Made by a program: the position numbers and the translations under genes. A stretch of 64,000 nt of DNA, taken from NCBI GenBank assembly GCA_018398815.1, contig CM031626.1, forward strand, positions 43,782,319 through 43,846,318. The letters are read 5' to 3'. The notes below the pieces were generated by a model. It saw only the letters and a list, made by a program, of their open reading frames with translations, made no database searches and was not told the origin of the DNA. Origin of the DNA: Conus ventricosus. Lineage: Eukaryota; Mollusca; Gastropoda; Neogastropoda; Conidae. Within the stretch, counting starts at the first letter, position 1; every line of letters begins with the position of its first letter. Shown here piece after piece: positions 31,080 through 44,283 of the stretch.

Positions 31080-32845
31080 GTGAATCACTCTCCATTCAAC
31101 TGTCATACTTCTCTCTACAACTGTGGGTCACATCACCACTCAACTGTCATACTTCTCTCTACAATGTGGGTCACATCACCACTCAACTGTCACACTTCTC
31201 TCTACAACTGTGGGTCACTTCACCACTCAACTGTCACATTTCTCTCCACAACTATGGGTCACTTCACCACTCAACTATCACACTTCTCTCCACAACTATG
31301 GGTCACTTCACCACTCAACTATCACACTTCTCTCCACAACTATGGGTCACTTCACCACTCAACTGTCATACTTCTCTCCACAACTATGGGTCACTTCACC
31401 ACTCAACTATCACACTTCTCTCCACAACTATGGGTCACTTCACCATTCAACTGTCATACTTCTCTCCACAACTATGGGTCACTTCACCACTCAACTATCA
31501 CACTTCTCTCCACAACTATGGGTCACTTCATCACTCAACCGTCACACTTCTCTCCACAACTATGGGTCACTTCACTCAACTATCACACTTCTCTCCACAA
31601 CTATGGGTCACTTCATCACTCAACCGTCACACTTCTCTCCACAACTATGAGTCATTTCACTCAACTGTCACACTTCTCTCAACAACTATGGGTCACTTCA
31701 TCACTCAACTATCACACTTCTCTCCACAACTATGGGTCACTTCACTCAACTATCACACTTCTCTCCACAACTATGGGTCACTTCACCACTCAACTATCAC
31801 ACTTCTCTCCACAACTATGGTCACTTCACCACTCAACTATCACACTTCTCTCCACAACTATGGTCACTTCACCACTCAACTATCACACTTCTCTCCACAA
31901 CTATGGGTCACTTCACTCAACTATCACACTTCTCTCCACAACTATGGGTCACTTCACTCAACTGTCACACTTCTCTCCACAACTATGGTCACTTCACCAC
32001 TCAACTGTCATACTTTCTCCACAACTATGGTCACTTCATCACTCAACTATCACACTTCTCTCCACAACTATGGGTCACTTCACTCAACTGTCACACTTCT
32101 CTCCACAACTATGGGTCACTTCACCACTCAACTGTTATACTTTTCTCCACAACTATGGGTCACTTCATCACTCAACTATCACACTTCTCTCCACAACTAT
32201 GGGTCACTTCACTCAACTGTCACATTTCTCCCCACAACTGTGGGTCACTTCACCCCTCAACTATCACACTTCTCTCCACAACTGTGGTCACTTCACCCCT
32301 CAACTATCACACTTCTCTCCACAACTATGGGTCACTTCATCACTCAACTATTACACATTCTCTCCACAACTATGGGTCACTTCACTCAACTGTCACATTT
32401 CTCCCCACAACTGTGGGTCACTTCACCCCTCAACTATCACACTTCTCTCCACAACTATGGTCACTTCACTCAACTGTCACATTTCTCCCCACAACTGTGG
32501 GTCACTTCACCACTCAACTTTCACACTTCTCTCCACAACTATGGGTCACTTCACCACTCAACTGTCATACTTCTCTCCACAACTATGGGTCACTTCACCA
32601 CTCAACTGTCATACTTCTCTCCACAACTATGGGTCACTTCACCACTCAACTGTCACACTTCTCTCCACAACTATGGGTCACTTCACTCAACTATCACACT
32701 TCTCTCCACAACTATGGGTCACTTCACCACTCAACTGTCATACTTCTCTCCACAACTATGGTCACTTCACCACTCAACTATCACACTTCTCTCCACAACT
32801 ATGGGTCACTTCACCACTCAACTGTCATACTTCTCTCTCACATAC
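31080..32845. repeat. 44-bp minisatellite
   Basis: About 40 units of 'acttctctccacaactatgg' plus 'gtcacttcaccactcaactgtcac', with 40-, 43- and 44-bp variants. No frame of the unit contains a stop, giving plus-strand open frames up to 610 codons in all three frames. Because the period is not a multiple of three and frames drift with indels, these are not genes. Confidence 0.95.
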
Positions 32846-33299
32846 GTCTCGTCTAACCACTCAGCCACTGAGCTTCTCTCTCACATATGTGAATCAACTC
32901 ACTGTTCAGTGATTACACTTATAACTACCGGGTACATCTGTGGGTCAGCTGATCAGTCACTATGCGCTTTCCTCCCTTGACACAGAGGCTTTTCCCGGGA
33001 AAACTCTCCACATTGAAAGAGCACGGTCAAAGGCAGTTCTTTACACCTCTTCCACATTGCCTAGAAATAACATTCAGCAGTGTTCGAAAGGTTTCAGCAT
33101 TTCAGGAAAATATATTTCAGGCTTGTTGTGAACACACACACACACAAAAAAACAAAATGTTTTACTGATTAAAACAATTTCTGCATATGCAGCATATTGT
33201 CATTTTGATCAATGCATTTTGCACTGTTGTAACTGGTCTGTGGAAATTCTGTACTTGTTGCAGTTAGACATAACAGTGCAAAATACATTGATCAAAATG
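32846..33299. other. Unassigned sequence
   Basis: Between two minisatellites. A 'caatgcattttgca' and 'tgcaaaatacattg' pair near 33210-33290 forms a short inverted repeat. No gene seen. Confidence 0.4.
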
Positions 33300-34260
33300 A
33301 CAACTTGGTGCACTGTGGTCAAACTGACAAATGTAATTTCTGAGCATGCTGTACCATGGTCATACTGATCACTGTAATTTCTGAACATGCTGTACCAAGG
33401 TCATACTGATCACTGTAATTTCTGAACATGCTGTACCATGGTCATACTGATCACTGTAATTTCTGAACATGCTGTACCATGGTCATACTGATCAATGTAA
33501 TTTCTGAACATGCTGTATCATGGTCATACTGATCAATGTAATTTCTGAACATGCTGTACCATGGTCATACTGATCAATGTAATTTCTGAACACAATTTCT
33601 GAACACGCTGTACCATGGTCATACTGATCAATGTAATTTCTGAACACGCTGTACCATGGTCATACTGATCAATGTAATTTCTGAACATGCTGTACCATGG
33701 TCATACTGATCAATGTAATTTCTGAACATGCTGTACCATGGTCATACTGATCACTGTAATTTCTGACCATGCTGTACCAAGGTCATACTGATCACTGTAA
33801 TTTCTGAACACGCTGTACCATGGTCATACTGATCACTGTAATTTCTAAACATGCTGTACCATGGTCATACTGATCACTGTAATTTCTGAACATGCTGTAC
33901 CATGGTCATACTGATCACTGTAATTTCTGAACATGCTGTACCAAGGTCATACTGATCAATGTAATTTCTGAACATGCTGTACCATGGTCATACTGATCAC
34001 TGTAATTTCTGCACACATCACACTGTGTGGTCTTTCTGATCAATGAAATTTCTGAACATGCTGCACTGCAGTCAGACCAATCAATGAAATTTCTGAACAT
34101 GCTGCACTGTAGTCATACTGATCAATGTCATTTCTGAACATGCTGACTGCTGATCCATGTCATTTCTGAACAGACTGCTCTGTGTGGTCTTATTTGATCA
34201 ATGTGATGTCAGTGCACATTGCACTGTGCTCATACTGATCCATGTAATTTCTGGACATGT
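33300..34260. repeat. 41-bp minisatellite 3' of the zinc-finger gene
   Basis: About 20 units of 'gtaatttctgaacatgctgt' plus 'accatggtcatactgatcact'. Each unit contains the palindromes 'accatggt' and 'tgatca'. Units decay to the right, where the array reaches within about 60 bases of the zinc-finger stop codon. It therefore probably lies in, or just past, that gene's 3' UTR. Confidence 0.95.
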
Positions 34261-34318
34261 TGCTTCAAGCTTCGAGAACAGGTGAACGTAGCGGGGCACT
34301 GTGGGCACACCAGCCTCT

Positions 34319-35756
<1,438 letters not shown>

Positions 35757-35828
35757 CTGTCATGGGAAAGACCGCAGTTTGAGTGTTTGAGTGTTATCCC
35801 TGGGCTGGGAATAGGTTTGCCAACAGTT

Positions 35829-36058
<230 letters not shown>

Positions 36059-36145
36059 AGTGTGTGTGGTGCATGTGTATGGATGTATGAATGGAGAGAC
36101 GGGGGCAAATGTATAATGTCATGTTGTGTGTGTAAATGTGTCTAA

Positions 36146-36196
36146 GTATGTGTATGTGTGTGTGTGTGTGCATGTGTGTGTGTGTGTGTGTGCATG

Positions 36197-36258
<62 letters not shown>

Positions 36259-36278
36259 ATGTGTGTGTGTGTGTGTAA
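36146..36278. repeat. (GT)n microsatellite
   Basis: GT tract with 'tgcatg' interruptions, ending at 'taagagaaacagacagagac'. Unassigned sequence follows to 36540. Confidence 0.9.
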
Positions 36279-36544
36279 GAGAAACAGACAGAGACAGAGA
36301 CCGGCATGCTAAAATTCTAATGCACAGAGACAAAGATGTCCCGGTGACTGTTCAGCCAGACATGCATTAGAACTACCAGACCTTGCAAGTTTTTCTTTCT
36401 CCTGGCGGAAATTTCAGGACTTTTATTATTAACCATATGCCCACTTTCTGTTCAAAGATGAATTCTTTATTTACAAAACAAACAAACAAAACCAAGTTTA
36501 AGCCTTTCTGTGCAGAGTGGTGTGAGCACACAGTTAACACTTCA

Positions 36545-37005
36545 CTCGAAGCTATGCCGTAAAGAAGTATGAATACATGCTGGAAGCTATGCCGTAAAGA
36601 AGTATGAATACATGCTGGAAGCTATGCCGTAAAGAAGTTAAGTATGAATACATGCTGGAAGCTATGCCGTAAAGAAGTATGAATACATGCTGGAAGCTAT
36701 GCCGTAAAGAAGTATGAATACATGCTGGAAGCTATGCCGTAAAAAAGTATGAATACATGCTGGAAGCTATGCCATAAAGAAGTATGAATACATGCTGGAA
36801 GCTATGCCGTAAAGAAGTATGAATACATGCTGGAAGCTATGCCGTAAAGAAGTATAAACACATGCTGGAAGCTATGCCGTAAAGAAGCATGAATACATGC
36901 TGGAAGCTATGCCGTAAAGAAGCATGAATACATGCTGGAAGCTATGCCGTAAAGAAGCATGAATACATGCTGGAAGCTATGCCGTAAAGAAGCATGAATA
37001 CATGC
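36545..37005. repeat. 35-bp minisatellite
   Basis: About 13 near-identical units of 'gaagctatgccgtaaagaag' plus 'tatgaatacatgctg'. The last four share 'agaagcatgaat'. One unit carries a 5-bp duplication ('aagtt'). Confidence 0.95.
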
Positions 37006-37049
37006 ACAAACATGTGGAGGTTACTGGAACTCTTAGCAGTTTCCCTGTA

Positions 37050-37400
37050 AAATAAGTATGGGTGTGTACATCTCCACGTCATTCAGAACTAAACAATCAG
37101 AATCACTATGGTGTGTACATCTCCACGTCATTCAGAACTAAACAATCAGAATCACTATGGTGTGTACATCCCCACGTCATGCACAACTAAATCAGAATCA
37201 CTATGGTGTGTACATCCCCACGTCATTCACAACTAAACAATCAGAATCACTATGGTGTGTACATCCCCACGTCATTCAGAACTAAACAATCAGAATCACT
37301 ATGGTGTGTACATCCCCACGTCATTCAGAACTAAACAATCAGAATCACTATGGTGTTTACATCCCCATGTCATTCACATCTAAACAATCAGAATCACTAT
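37050..37400. repeat. 49-bp minisatellite
   Basis: Seven units of 'tatggtgtgtacatctccac' plus 'gtcattcagaactaaacaatcagaatcac'. A c-to-t (ctccac/ccccac) difference separates the first two units from the rest. Confidence 0.95.
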
Positions 37401-37794
37401 GCAATGCATGGGTTCAAGCACAGTCTGGTGATTAAAAAAAAACGCTAATTTGTTCACCTCATATGAAAAAGATTTTCATATCATTCCCGAAATACACGGG
37501 ACCATCATCAAGAGAGAAAGAGAGAAAAATGTGAGAATGCCATAAAATCATTCCTGTAACAATATGGATGAATAGAAATAAACAAGTAACTACATATATG
37601 CACTATATATACAGTCACCAGTTGAACTCATGCAAAGTTTTGCTGAAGCGAAATCGCCAGATTTAGCCAAGTCCAGTCTGAGTATCAAGCGTGACCACTA
37701 GAACTAGTTGCCAACTGCTTTGAAGTGAATGTTCTCAAGAAGAGTGACAGAGAGGGAAGGGGAGGCGGGATGGGAGAAGGCAGCAGGGAGAAGG
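37401..37794. other. Unassigned intronic sequence
   Basis: A+T-rich. No feature recognised before the 72-bp array. Confidence 0.4.
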
Positions 37795-38585
37795 GGTTTA
37801 TAGCAAGTGAACAGAGATGAACTGAACCTCCTAACGAATGGAACAAACACATAGCAACAGAGAAGGGTTTATAGCAAGTGAACAGAGATGAACTGAACCT
37901 CCTAACGAATGGAACAAACACACAGCAACAGAGAAGGGGTTTATAGCAAGTGAACAGAGATGAACTGAACCTCCTAACGAATGGAACAAACACACAGCAA
38001 CAGAGAAGGGGTTTATAGCAAGTGAACAGAGATGAACTGAACCTCCTAACGAATGGAACAAACACACAGCAACAGAGAAGGGGTTTATAGCAAGTGAACA
38101 GAGATGAACTGAACCTCCTAACGAATGGAACAAACACACAGCAACAGAGAAGGGGTTTATAGCAAGTGAACAGAGATGAACTGAACCTCCTAACGAATGG
38201 AACAAACACATAGCAACAGAGAAGGGGTTTATAGCAAGTGAACAGAGATGAACTGAACCTCCTAACGAATGGAACAAACACACAGCAACAGAGAAGGGGT
38301 TTATAGCAAGTGAACAGAGATGAACTGAACCTCCTAACGAATGGAACAAACACACAGCAACAGAGAAGGGGTTTATAGCAAGTGAACAGAGATGAACTGA
38401 ACCTCCTAACGAATGGAACAAACACATAGCAACAGAGAAGGGGTTTATAGCAAGTGAACAGAGATGAACTGAACCTCCTAACGAATGGAACAAACACACA
38501 GCAACAGAGATGGGGTTTATAGCAAGTGAACAGAGATGAACTGAACCTCCTAACGAATGGAACAAACACATAGCAACAGAGAAGC
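37795..38585. repeat. 72-bp minisatellite
   Basis: Eleven almost identical units of 72 bp ('gggtttatagcaagtgaaca', 'gagatgaactgaacctccta' and so on). Variation is limited to a few sites, such as cacacagc/cacatagc. Since 72 is a multiple of three, minus-strand frames stay open for 280-300 codons. The translated peptide is not credited as a protein, because it lies in an inferred intron. Confidence 0.95.
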
Positions 38586-39349
38586 AACGCATCACAAACT
38601 CTTCTTCAGGCAAGCCAAACAAAAGGAGACAAACAAAAACAAACAAACAGAAAATAAATAAAGAAATATTCAAATGAATGAAGAAATAGAAAGAAAGAAC
38701 TGACAGAGGTTGTGCTACTTAACCACCAAATCAACAGAATATATATACACCAGTTTTAGAAGCAATACGTTATGATCTCCCCTCCTCCTTCTGGCAAGAC
38801 AAACAAGATAAGACAGACAAAAACAAACAAATAGAAAGTTAACAAAGAACTGGTGGAAAAATGAAGCATAAAAAAGACAACACTAATCCTTCATATTACT
38901 CGGTGGGTGAAAATTAGCGCCCTTTGAGGAGGGAAGGTCTGTGTAAGTTACCTTCCTTTGATGCGTAATTATGGTGAAAAATCAGTTTGGGTAGACAGGC
39001 TATTTTGCCTGAATGCCGCACAGACTGAGAATGATGTTCAGTGGCACCCGACCAGCATTCCGTGTCTGGTTGAATGACTTACCATTCAAAGGTAAAGTCA
39101 AATATTACTTACTGGCCTCAGCCAAAAAGTAAATACCATTCAAAGGTAAAGTCATATACTACTTCCTGGCCTTGACTACAGACCTGACTAAACTAGCAGC
39201 AATTCAAAGATAACACTTGTAGCCTTGGTGGAAAGGTTCAGGAAAAGATTCAGGAGACACTCAGGCCATAGCAAGAAACAGCTTGCTGTTTGTAAACAAC
39301 ATCAAAATCTGACACTACACAAAGAACAGAATGTGAGGAATGAAATAGT
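38586..39349. other. Unassigned intronic sequence
   Basis: Two short duplicated segments are visible ('attcaaaggtaaagtca' near 39082 and 39138; 'aaacaaacaaatagaaa'-like runs). No gene seen. Confidence 0.4.
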
Positions 39350-40019
39350 TTGTGACTGACAGCCACAGCCCTGAACAAGGTACAAGCTGAATGGTTTTCA
39401 GCCATCAACAAACTGCTGGTATTTGTGTTTTACTCACTGACTGACAGCCACAGCCCTGAACAAGGTACAAGCTGAATAGTTTTCAGCCATCAACTAACTG
39501 CTGGTATTTTGTGTTTTACTCACTGACTGACAGCCACAGCCCTGAACAAGGTACAAGCTGAATAGTTTTCAGCCATCAACTAACTGCTGGTATTTTGGTA
39601 TTTACTCACTGATGACAGCACAGCCCTGAACAGTCAAGCTAAATAGTTCAGATCAACAAACTCTGGTATTTGTGTTTTACTCACTGAACACAGCCACAGC
39701 CTGAACAAGGTACAAGCTGAATAGTTTTAGCATCAATAACTGCGGGCATTTTGTGTTACCACTGACGACAGCCACAGCCCTGAACAAGGTACAAGCTGAA
39801 TAGTTTTCAGCCATCAACTAACTGCTGGTATTTTGTGTTTTACTCACTGACTGACAGCCACAGCCCTGAACAAGGTACAAGCTGAATAGTTTTCAGCCAT
39901 CAACAAACTGCTGGTATTTTGTGTTTTACTCACTGACTGACAGCCACAGCCCTGAACAAGGTACAAGCTGAATAGTTTTCAGCCATTAACAAACTGCTGG
40001 TATTTTGTGTTTTACTCAC
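39350..40019 (-). repeat. Intronic minisatellite that repeats the splice donor (about 95-bp units)
   Basis: Seven units which, on the minus strand, begin 'gtgagtaaaacacaaaatac' and continue to 'ggctgtggctgtcagtca'. The first is the genuine start of the intron after the acidic exon, and the others repeat its first ~95 bases. The unit at 39600-39770 has many deletions. None of the downstream donor copies keeps the exon-side 'cag'; they read 'cagtca|gtgagt'. Confidence 0.9.
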
Positions 40020-41275
40020 CTGTTCAACCTCTGCAGGTCCGTCTGTGTCTTGGTGCAGGTTGGACGTGGAGTCACACTGGACAGTGTCACATGTCAGCTT
40101 AACGTCTGTGACCGTGTCACTCTCCATGTCTTCATCAATGTCAAAGGTCACTGTGTCAGTCTGTACATCATCATCATCATCACTGTCATTGACAGGAGTG
40201 ACTATCTCAATCTGTATGCTATTGTCATTGTCAGGTGTGACGGTGTCAGTCTGTATATCATTATCATTGTCAGATATGACTGTGTCAATCTGTACATCAC
40301 TGTCATTGTCAGGTGTGGCTGTGTCAGTCTGTACATCATTGTCATTGTCAGGTGTGACAGTGTCAGTCTGTATATCATTATCATTGTCAGATATGACTGT
40401 GTCAATCTGTACATCACTGTCATTGTCAGGTGTGGCTGTGTCAGTCTGTACATCATTGTCATTGTCAGGTGTGGCTGTGTCAGTCTGTACATCATCGTCA
40501 TTGTCAGGTGTGACTGTGTCATTCTGTACATCATGGACACTGTGCACTATAATTGTGTCAGTCTGTATATCTCTGAAAATGTCACTGATAGTTGTGTTAA
40601 TCTGTTTGTCACTGACAATGTCATCTGTAATTCTGTCAGTCTGTATATCATTGCCAAAGTCGTCCGAGACAGCAACATTCTGTGCATCACTGTCAATGGC
40701 AGCTGCGATGGTGGCAGTCTGTACATCACTGAAAACATTGGCATTGACAACATCAGTCGGCACATCACTGACGACATCACCTACGACTGCGTCACCCTTC
40801 CCGTCACTGACAATATCAGTGATGACTGCGAATGGATCACAGCCGACGCCTAGTGTGACGTCGGTTTGCACACACACACTGTTCACCGTGATCCCATCGG
40901 TTTGCACACACATGCTGACTGCCTTGACAGGTTCTGTCTGCACACCTAGGCTGAAGATGTTGGCAGCGAATGGGCCGCACTGGAAACCCTTGCTGATGCT
41001 GGTAAACCCCGACTTTGTCAGGCAACTCCAGTCGCCCGCTGCCCCAGAGACGCAAGACTGACAACAGATGAACAGGTTCCCTTTCCTCTGGTCCACTAGC
41101 TGGGCCAGCTGTCGCACATCCCCGCTGGCAAGGTCCTGCCCTGGTTCCACTGTAATGCCTTGATCAGTGTCTGGTTCAAACCTCACGGCAGGACCCGCTG
41201 GTATCCACGTATGGTTCTCACCTGGAGCGATGGTGATGTTCACTTTGCTGTGTGAGCTCCTGTCGCTGGCAGTGC
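40020..41275 (-). CDS. Internal exon with in-frame Asp-rich 13-residue repeats
   Basis: A 1256-bp exon with a good acceptor (ctgttacag before 41275) and donor (cag|gtgagt) and one open frame throughout. The first ~130 codons are non-repetitive and Cys-containing (F-I-C-C-Q-S-C; V-Q-T-E and V-Q-T-D motifs). They lead into degenerate then regular 13-residue repeats of the type D-V-Q-T-D-T-A-T-P-D-N-D-N, including a three-unit block present twice. The repeat period is 39 bp, so length changes keep frame. The product is strongly acidic and probably disordered. No domain recognised. It ends in phase 0, matching the start of the zinc-finger exon on the same strand, so this is probably an upstream exon of that gene. 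The plus strand is also open but is a shadow of the repeat. Confidence 0.65.
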
Positions 41276-42124
41276 CTGTAACAGAGCATCAAGAATCCTA
41301 CTCATCAACCACCACTTCCTCCTCGCCGCCACCTGACTGTAACATAGAACTCTAAAGTCCTTGTCGGCTACTGTGCCTCATTTCTGGACCCTTGTACATC
41401 TGTTGCTGCACAAGGCTCTGGCATTGTTGTTGTTGCAGTATGGAACTTTTCACTGTAAAAGTCACTTCAAAGTGGGATGCCATACTAGGGATGCTGATAG
41501 GATTTACAAAACTTTGCCGTCATGCGCAGTAAAAGAACTGTCACTGTTTTTCTCCATCTTTGGCTTGGTTGATTCAATAAGTATATCCCCAATTCTCTTG
41601 CACATATCACTTTAAAATGTATACCAATTGACCCCAGTTTTGATGTCCTCTCCATGTCTGCGGTCTTGGTTTCAGTCCGTTCCGGTCACCGGTATCGGCA
41701 AATTTATGGGGGCAGTCGTTGGACAGACATGTGTGGGCCCTCTGGAGGGAGAGCTCGCTCATGTTGGCTCCGCGACTAAGCAATTATTGTTGTCAGTAGG
41801 GGGCTTAGTAGGTGGTGTCCTGCGTATGTTGGATCAGAACAGGCACCACTGAACACCACCGAAGTGACTCGGCAGCAGTGCAGTGTCTCCTCCGGTGGGT
41901 TGCCTCTTGACGACTTGACATTGATTGCTCCCTGTGGATTGCCAGTGCCGGGGCTGTGGCGGGGCCGACCGGGCTGTGGCTGTGGACGGGATGTCGGAAT
42001 GAGCGGTGTGGGTGCACTGCCTCTGAGGTGGCGCAGAGTTGGGACAGCAAACACAAACAAACAAACAAACAAACAAAAACCCACCCAATTATACCAACAT
42101 TCTTCCAGCTTTAACTTTTGCGTC
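41276..42124. other. Unassigned, probably upstream intron
   Basis: Upstream of the acidic exon on the minus strand. It contains a GC-richer block (41640-42050) that looks like a repeat fragment but has no second copy here, and an (aaac)n run at 42052-42078. No further exon was identified. Confidence 0.35.
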
Positions 42125-42590
42125 ATATGCAAGTCATCATCATCATCATCATCGCCTATTACCCCTCCCGGGGTACAGGCCGCCAACCAAGGACCTCCAG
42201 GCATCTCTGTCCTGGGCTCTTCTTTCCAGCTGGTTCCAAGTCATCCCCACGTTCCTGATGTCTGCTTCCAGTCCCTGTGCCAGGTGTTCCTTGGCCGACT
42301 CATACATGGTCCTGACGTTCCATGTTCCGATGCTGGCTACACTGGTTGAAAGAAAGGCGGTCGGCCTTGTGGCTTCCTGAGACTTCAGGCTTTCAGCACA
42401 TGGTGTAATCCATCTTCTTGTCGAAGACCCATCCCTTCCCAGAGCTGAGGTGTTGATCCTTGGTTGGCGTTTTTGTAGCTGTGGTTTGTTTTACGGGCAG
42501 AGTAGCTGGCCCCACGCCCAACCCTCCTCCTTTATCCGGGCTTGGGACCGGCATGATTCCCAAAAAGGGTCTCCTGGCAGAGTTGTCATA
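42125..42590 (-). mobile_element. Internally deleted RTE-type retrotransposon
   Basis: Minus strand: a GC-rich 5' UTR-like stretch ('cccaagcccggataaagg') leads into one open frame. It starts with the endonuclease N-terminus (G-T-W-N-V-R-T-M), then passes within about 20 residues to the C-terminal signature of the same protein class (R-A-Q-D-R-D-A-W-R-S-L-V). It stops at a (gat)n tail at about 42135. The endonuclease body and the entire RT are missing, so it is a non-autonomous derivative. A (gat)n 3' tail is typical of RTE-like elements. Confidence 0.75.
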
Positions 42591-43318
42591 TGTAAGTAAT
42601 CATACGAAAAGTCGTACAGAAAAAAAAAGGTTAATAATTTGAAATATTTGAATAAAAAGAGACTTCATTTGGCAGCATTTCTGAGTTTACATATGTTCAT
42701 ATCTGACATCCATTATCCATCTCTCTTCATGTCTGACAAACATGTCAAGCTTAATGCATGACACCCTCCATCTCTTGTTCACGTATATCTGTCTTTCTCT
42801 CTGCGTGTCTACTATTTCTCTCTTGTAATCTCTGGCATTAGCACTATCAACACAGACCCTGGCTCTGCTCTATGTGCCCAGTGACCACTGCAGTCACAGC
42901 ACTGAGATTCCCTCAGGACACCTGATTTTGACCATTTTTATTGAATTCTACTTAAAAGCCTCAATCCGACAGTGACTTTATTTTTGTATAGTGTAATAGT
43001 GCTATCTTTCATCTTCTTGATGATAAATGTTTTAAAAGTCAAAATAATTATTTTGTTGTTGTTCGATTGAGCTGAAAATGACATACTTCGAACAAGGAGC
43101 ACTGATTCAGTGCTTGAAGACGCCAACGGGTTGGTCGCTTTCTCTTCAAATCAACCAATGAAATCGACTGTTAGTAGCTTGCTAACTGGCATGATATGAC
43201 GTAGGAAGGACTGTATCTGTACGCTGACACCACTGGTTAAAAACTCTCCAGGAAATTCGGTCATGCTTACTTTCAGAAGACCGTCGCTCTCATTCTCATG
43301 ACGTGTCCTGAGAGACAG
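42591..43318. other. Unassigned sequence
   Basis: No feature recognised. A+T-rich in the middle, with 'ctctctt' themes at 42720-42830. Confidence 0.4.
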
Positions 43319-43903
43319 ATTGCTTGCCGCCAGTATTTTCCCCCTATGTCACCAAGTGCCGCCAGTATTTCCCCCTATGTCACCAAGTGCCGCCAGTATT
43401 TTCCCCCTATGTCACCAAGTGCCGCCAGTATTTTCCCCCTATGTCACCAAGTGCCGCCAGTATTTTCCCCCTATGTCACCAAGTGGTGCCAGTATTTTCC
43501 CCCTATGTCACCAAGTGTGCCAGTATTTTCCCCCTATGTCACCAAGTGCCGCCAGTATTTTCCCCCTATGTCACCAAGTGCCGCCAGTATTTTCCCCCTA
43601 TGTCACCAAGTGCCGCCAGTATTTTCCCCCTATGTCACCAAGTGCCGCCAGTATTTTCCCCCTATGTCACCAAGTGCCGCCAGTATTTTCCCCCTATGTC
43701 ACCAAGTGCCGCCAGTATTTTCCCCCTATGTCACCAAGTGCCGCCAGTATTTTCCCCCTATGTCACCAAGTGCCGCCAGTATTTTTCCCCCATGTCACCA
43801 AGTGCCGCCAGTATTTTCCCCCTATGTCACCAAGTGCCGCCAGTATTTTCCCCCTATGTCACCAAGTGCCGCCAGTATTTTCCCCCCATGTCACCAAGTG
43901 GTA
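43319..43903. repeat. 32-bp minisatellite
   Basis: About 18 nearly perfect units of 'tgccgccagtattttccccc' plus 'tatgtcaccaag'. Two units have small variants (ggtgcc, gtgcc). All three plus frames are open, an effect of the unit. The last unit runs into 'aagtggtaagcc', which resembles a splice donor. Confidence 0.95.
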
Positions 43904-44024
43904 AGCCTCTGTTCAATTCCCATATCCAGCTTTTCTTCATTTCCGACATTTACCTCTCTTCACATCTGATATTCATCTCTCACTCTCTCTTCCGAACTGT
44001 CACTGACTTCTCTCTTTATGTCCA

Positions 44025-44055
<31 letters not shown>

Positions 44056-44283
44056 TCATATCTGATATTCATCTCTCCATATCTGGCATCCATCTCTCTC
44101 CCTCTCATCATGTCTGACATCCACCTGTTTTCCCCCAGTCTGACATCTCACTCTTCATCATGCTTGACAATGACTATACTAACGGACCTGACCCCTGACC
44201 TTGTGCGGTGCTCTGTGACCCTGGGTGTTCAGCCATCTCCGTCTCTGTCTTCCTGTCTCACAGGGTCAGCTGGTCAGGTAAAG
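43904..44283. other. Unassigned, pyrimidine-rich
   Basis: Loose 'catctctcttcatatctgac' repeats, a short poly(C) and a CT run near 44028-44056. It may be the decayed edge of the following array. Confidence 0.4.

Noticed and set aside
31080..32980. Open frames of 604-610 codons
   Set aside because: All three plus frames are open because the 44-bp unit has no stop in any frame. The period is not a multiple of three and units vary in length, so no consistent protein exists.
33300..34260. CRISPR array
   Set aside because: Units are directly adjacent, with no unique spacers of constant size, no cas genes and a eukaryotic context. The same applies to the other minisatellites.
37685..38673. 300- and 280-codon minus-strand frames
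   Set aside because: They are translations of the 72-bp minisatellite inside the inferred intron. Two frames are open at once, and the near-identity at DNA level, including third positions, shows no coding constraint.
40005..41061. Plus-strand frames of 282 and 338 codons
   Set aside because: Shadows of the Asp-rich exon on the minus strand, which has the splice sites and the better composition.
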